From an uncultured Muribaculaceae bacterium (GTDB taxonomy: Bacteria > Bacteroidota > Bacteroidia > Bacteroidales > Muribaculaceae), in assembly GCA_934667475.1 (NCBI GenBank), contig CAKUMB010000031.1, positions 1 to 9,706 of the forward strand: a stretch of DNA of 9,706 nt, read 5' to 3'. Shown here one piece after another: positions 7,395-9,706 of this stretch. A program made the translations under genes and the position numbers. A model generated the notes under the pieces. That model saw only the letters and a list, made by a program, of their open reading frames with translations, had not been told where the DNA came from and searched no databases. Position 1 is the first letter of the stretch, and the number at the start of each line of letters is the position of its first letter.

Positions 7395-7414
7395 AGCACT
7401 ACAAAGTTAGTGCT
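7395..7414. repeat. Inverted repeat over the -7 box (possible operator)
   Basis: AGCACTA and TAGTGCT form a perfect 7-bp dyad with a 6-base centre. The -7 box of the aminopeptidase promoter (7402-7409, minus) lies almost wholly inside it. On the minus strand it is followed by A-rich sequence, so it cannot be an intrinsic terminator for the upstream lipoprotein gene. A repressor binding here would block the promoter; no regulator gene is in the window. Confidence 0.45.
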
Positions 7415-7432
7415 TTGCCCACGCAATTCAAA
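7402..7432 (-). promoter_or_regulatory. Bacteroidetes-type promoter of the aminopeptidase operon
   Basis: Read on the minus strand, TTTG (7432-7429) is followed after 19 nt by TAACTTTG (7409-7402), matching the Bacteroidetes consensus. Transcription should begin near 7396-7398, about 30 nt before the ATG at 7365. The -33 element begins only 12 bp after the stop codon of the upstream lipoprotein gene, and no terminator separates them, so some read-through is likely. Confidence 0.8.
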
Positions 7433-7444
7433 GCCCGCCGCGCG

Positions 7445-8296
7445 CTATTTGGAGCGGGAATACTGATAGGTGGTGACCGCAGTTCCCGCACCGGCGTTCT
7501 GCCGCTCGCTGCTCACAAGGCCAAGGCCGTTGAAACTGTACACCACACTTATCACACACTGGCCATTGATGCCGGGGGCTTGCGCCACACGCACCGTGCT
7601 GGGCAGGCTGGAGCTGCCGCGGCCCAGCAGCCCGGCATAGCACAGTCCCAGCAAGTGGTCGTCGAGGGCAAGGCGCATGGGCAGGCCCGGCAGGCCAAAA
7701 GCGTTGGCTGCCGCCCGGTTGCTGTAGGCGCAGGTGATGTCCACGCTGCCGTCGCTGGCAGTGCAGCTTTCAAGCTGGCCGTCGGGGCTGTAGGTGAATG
7801 TGGTCACCACATCGTCGGTGTACTTGCCCAGAGGCGACTGCGTCCACGTGCCGGCCTTGACCGACACCAGACGCGAGCTGTCGTCGTAGGCAAAGGCGTA
7901 GTCGATGCGCCTGAGTTCGGTGAGGGTGAAGGTGGAGTACACCTTCGACTCGGCCGCGGTCACATAGCCACTGGCGTTGGTGGCAGTCACATTAATGGCA
8001 TGCAGAGTGGCGTCGAGGCTGCTGCCGTTGCCGCTGTATTCGGCCTTCACCTGGCTTGCGCCAAAGGTCTCGGCCATCGAGGCCTGCGTGCGGCGGTCGG
8101 CCGTTTTGCTCAGCTTGGCAAGGCTGCCGCCCACATCGTAGGCAAAGGTCCAGGTGCAGTCGCCAAACAGCCGCTCGCTGATGGCTGTGAGCCGTGGGGC
8201 GCCCTGAGGCTCTGGTTCGTCGCTGCCACAGGCGGCCAAGCCCACAACCGCAAGCAGCGTAAATGCCATTTTGGCAACAATGTTCAAAAATCTCAT
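7445..8296 (-). CDS. DUF4595-like lipoprotein
   Basis: This 283-residue predicted lipoprotein has a signal peptide ending in GLAAC, with the lipid-modified Cys at residue 23 followed by Gly-Ser-Asp-Glu-Pro-Glu-Pro. The acidic residues after Cys resemble the surface-export signal described in Bacteroidetes. The mature protein contains several beta-hairpin units with an aromatic strand followed by D/N-G-x-L-type turns: FAYDVGGSLAKL, FAYDDSSRLVSV, FTYSPDGQLESC and VYSFNGLGLVSS. This pattern is typical of DUF4595 and similar Bacteroidales lipoproteins and superficially of YD/Rhs repeats. The molecular function is unknown. I used the ATG at 8296; Met10 (8269) would leave only a short signal. The gene starts 34 nt after the stop of the beta-barrel gene, with no promoter between, so the two are probably co-transcribed. 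Confidence 0.8.
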   Translation of the reverse strand: MRFLNIVAKMAFTLLAVVGLAACGSDEPEPQGAPRLTAISERLFGDCTWTFAYDVGGSLAKLSKTADRRTQASMAETFGASQVKAEYSGNGSSLDATLHAINVTATNASGYVTAAESKVYSTFTLTELRRIDYAFAYDDSSRLVSVKAGTWTQSPLGKYTDDVVTTFTYSPDGQLESCTASDGSVDITCAYSNRAAANAFGLPGLPMRLALDDHLLGLCYAGLLGRGSSSLPSTVRVAQAPGINGQCVISVVYSFNGLGLVSSERQNAGAGTAVTTYQYSRSK

Positions 8297-8330
8297 TCTC
8301 AGTCTAAATTTTATGTTAATAAATCAGTTT

Positions 8331-9317
8331 TCAGTGCCTGTGTGGCACGTTGTCGCGCGCCAGTCCGCATCCCGAATCGGTGAACGGGGCCTGCGGCACA
8401 GCCATGCCGCCACCGCCCGACGGTTCCAGTCGGTAACCGCCACCGTGGCCACCGCCCAGCGACTTCAGCAAGCCATACAAGATGCCGCCCACATCCACCG
8501 ACAGAGGCTGGCCCAGCACCCTTACGGTGGGGGCAAGAATAGGAATGGTGCGCCAGCAGTGGGCATACACGTCGTAGTAGCGCTGCGCGCCCACATCGAC
8601 ACTGAAGTTGTCGCTCACCTTCACGCCCAGCGTGGCGCCATAGTTGGAGTTTTGCGTGATTCCCATTGCACCCATCGAGTGGTAGTGAGGATTAAAGTTG
8701 TATTGTCCGAATGCATTGAGGCTGAGGGTGCCGTTGATTTGGTAAGAGGCTCGGCCCCACACGCCATAGTCGTTCCAAGCCTCGCGCCCGAAGTGATATT
8801 TCGAGCCCGTTATGCCAGCAGTGAGCGTTAGGCGCTCATCCACCGTCTGCGTCACCCACAGGCTTCCCGTGGCCACATTGCCAAGGGCGGGAAACGAGGC
8901 GCGGCTGCCCGAGCCGCCCAACTGGCCGTCGCCAAGGCGGGCAATAACTCCGCTTGCCTGCCAGTCGTGGCTGTAGGGGTTGCGGTCGAAGTCATAGTCG
9001 CCATGCTGCGCCGCTGGCCGGGCCTGGGCACTGACGTGCATGGTGGCAGGCATGGCCGCCAGGCTGTCGGCCCAACTGCCCATGAGGCCGTCGCGCAACC
9101 TCAGCGGCTGCGGCAGGCGGTAGTTGCTGATGGTGGAGGCCACAAGGCCTGGACTCATCATGCCCGAGTAGCCCGGCCACTGCAGGCGGTATTGCGGCAG
9201 CGGCTGGCCAAAGTTGAGGCGCGGCACATCGGGCAGCGGCTGCTCGCCAGCCGCCGTCAGCGCAATTGCTGCCGCAATCGCCGCAACACCAGTTCTCAAC
9301 ACTACTGCATCGATCAT
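8331..9317 (-). CDS. Probable outer-membrane beta-barrel protein
   Basis: I chose the ATG at 9317, giving 328 residues; the frame is open up to an ATG at 9347, but that codon lies upstream of the likely promoter box and before the natural signal peptide (MIDAVVLRTG, then an Ala-rich hydrophobic run, cleaved near residue 24). Residues 24-110 are Pro/Leu-rich without clear domains. Residues 120-280 alternate polar and aromatic positions as in transmembrane beta-strands, for example GSLWVTQTVDERLTLTAGI, YGVWGRASYQINGTLSLNAF, YGATLGVKVSDNFSVDVGAQ and PTVRVLGQPLSVDVGGILYG. The C-terminal 40 residues are Gly/Pro-rich and end in His-Arg-His rather than the aromatic residue usual for barrels, so the tail may lie outside the barrel. 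Similar unnamed proteins occur in Prevotella and Bacteroides, from memory. Its downstream partner is a lipoprotein, so an envelope role is likely; the exact function is unknown. Confidence 0.75.
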   Translation of the reverse strand: MIDAVVLRTGVAAIAAAIALTAAGEQPLPDVPRLNFGQPLPQYRLQWPGYSGMMSPGLVASTISNYRLPQPLRLRDGLMGSWADSLAAMPATMHVSAQARPAAQHGDYDFDRNPYSHDWQASGVIARLGDGQLGGSGSRASFPALGNVATGSLWVTQTVDERLTLTAGITGSKYHFGREAWNDYGVWGRASYQINGTLSLNAFGQYNFNPHYHSMGAMGITQNSNYGATLGVKVSDNFSVDVGAQRYYDVYAHCWRTIPILAPTVRVLGQPLSVDVGGILYGLLKSLGGGHGGGYRLEPSGGGGMAVPQAPFTDSGCGLARDNVPHRH

Positions 9318-9325
9318 AATTGGCA

Positions 9326-9333
9326 CAAAGATA
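9326..9333 (-). promoter_or_regulatory. -7 box of the beta-barrel/lipoprotein operon
   Basis: On the minus strand TATCTTTG matches TAnnTTTG, but no TTTG lies 19-21 nt upstream; the nearest TTTG is only 11 nt away. If used, transcription would start around 9318-9321, almost at the ATG at 9317. This supports the shorter start and suggests an extremely short leader. Confidence 0.45.
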
Positions 9334-9405
9334 GTATAAAATGGCAAAAAATAGACTGCTGCCGCAAGTCTTTAGATTTTTTTGTGGCTTTGGCATGGGC
9401 AAACA

Positions 9406-9437
9406 CTTGCAAAAGCCAAATAATCAAACTAACTTTG
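9406..9437 (+). promoter_or_regulatory. Promoter of the tRNA-Leu gene
   Basis: A TTG core (CTTG, 9406-9409) is followed after 20 nt by TAACTTTG (9430-9437). Transcription would begin about 35 nt before the mature tRNA 5' end at 9477, leaving a short leader for RNase P removal. Confidence 0.7.
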
Positions 9438-9476
9438 CACCGCTGATTGCGCACCGAAGGCAATCGGCACGAGGCT

Positions 9477-9561
9477 GCTCGGATGGTGGAATCGGTAGAC
9501 ACGAGGGACTTAAAATCCCTTGGCCATTGCGGCTGTGTGGGTTCAAGTCCCACTCCGAGTA
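9477..9561 (+). tRNA. tRNA-Leu (anticodon UAA)
   Basis: The 85-nt sequence folds as a class II tRNA. The acceptor stem GCTCGGA pairs with TCCGAGT (one G-T at the end), with discriminator A at 9561. The anticodon stem AGGGA/TCCCT surrounds the loop CTTAAAA, giving anticodon TAA at 9511-9513, which reads leucine UUA codons. A long variable arm (roughly 9521-9537) and a T arm with GTGGG-TTCAAGT-CCCAC are present. CCA is not encoded; CTA-like sequence follows, so CCA must be added enzymatically, as is usual in Bacteroidetes. Confidence 0.97.
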
Positions 9562-9563
9562 CT

Positions 9564-9614
9564 AAGAGTTAAGGCTGATAATTCGATTGAATTATCAGCC
9601 TTAACTCTTTTTTT
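9564..9614 (+). terminator. Long perfect terminator hairpin after the tRNA
   Basis: A 21-bp perfect stem (9564-9584 with 9589-9609) closes on a 4-base loop GATT and runs into Ts through 9614. It begins 2 nt after the tRNA discriminator base. It acts on the plus strand only, as the left flank lacks an A-run. The remaining 92 bases (9615-9706) contain no feature I can identify. Confidence 0.93.
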
Positions 9615-9706
9615 GCCCGCCACAAATGTTGGCTCACCCGATAAACCGGGGGGATTAAGCATATAGTTTAGTGAGTCTGAAGAGAAAGAATTTTATATCC
9701 GTTACA

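Noticed and set aside
7445..8296. A YD/Rhs-repeat toxin reading of the lipoprotein
   Set aside because: The YxYDxxGxL units are few and irregular, there is no Rhs core or toxin domain, and no immunity gene follows.
7415..8383. A 322-codon plus-strand frame over the DUF4595-like lipoprotein gene
   Set aside because: It has no signal, domain or promoter, and it is the complement of a gene with a clear lipobox and repeated beta-hairpin motifs.

Overview
The window looks like chromosomal DNA of a Bacteroidales bacterium, possibly a high-GC gut lineage such as Muribaculaceae or a Prevotella relative; the genus is my guess. The signs are promoters of the Bacteroidetes type (TTTG, about 19-21 nt, TAnnTTTG), A-rich leaders without clear Shine-Dalgarno sites, short Bacteroidetes-style lipoprotein signals, a BspA-type leucine-rich-repeat lipoprotein and a tRNA gene without an encoded CCA end.

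Layout from left to right. Positions 27-242 (minus) hold a decayed fragment of an AAA/DUF4143-type ATPase. A small BspA-like lipoprotein gene (299-835, minus) is divergent from a two-gene operon (1120-4153, plus). That operon encodes two secreted, tandemly duplicated GHL10/DUF187 glycosidase-like proteins and has a full Bacteroidetes promoter. It ends at a strong hairpin (4175-4217) that probably serves both strands, because the next gene converges on it: a small Pro/Ala/Asp/Thr-rich secreted protein with an internal 28-residue duplication (4276-4659, minus). After a mostly empty gap of about 360 bp come two minus-strand housekeeping genes in one operon: a three-domain Xaa-Pro aminopeptidase (5575-7365) followed by a gamma-class carbonic-anhydrase-like hexapeptide protein (5017-5547). 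Their promoter (7402-7432) is complete, and a 7-bp inverted repeat covers its -7 box.

Upstream of them is another minus-strand pair: a probable outer-membrane beta-barrel protein (8331-9317) followed by a lipoprotein resembling DUF4595 (7445-8296). A tRNA-Leu(UAA) gene (9477-9561, plus) follows, with its own promoter and a 21-bp perfect terminator hairpin. The last 92 bases show nothing I can name.

Most of the window is envelope and housekeeping material, and I see no convincing new multi-gene system. The points most worth checking are the GHL10 duplication with identical nucleotide tracts, the dyad on the aminopeptidase promoter, the repeat-built secreted protein, and the very short leader predicted for the beta-barrel gene.
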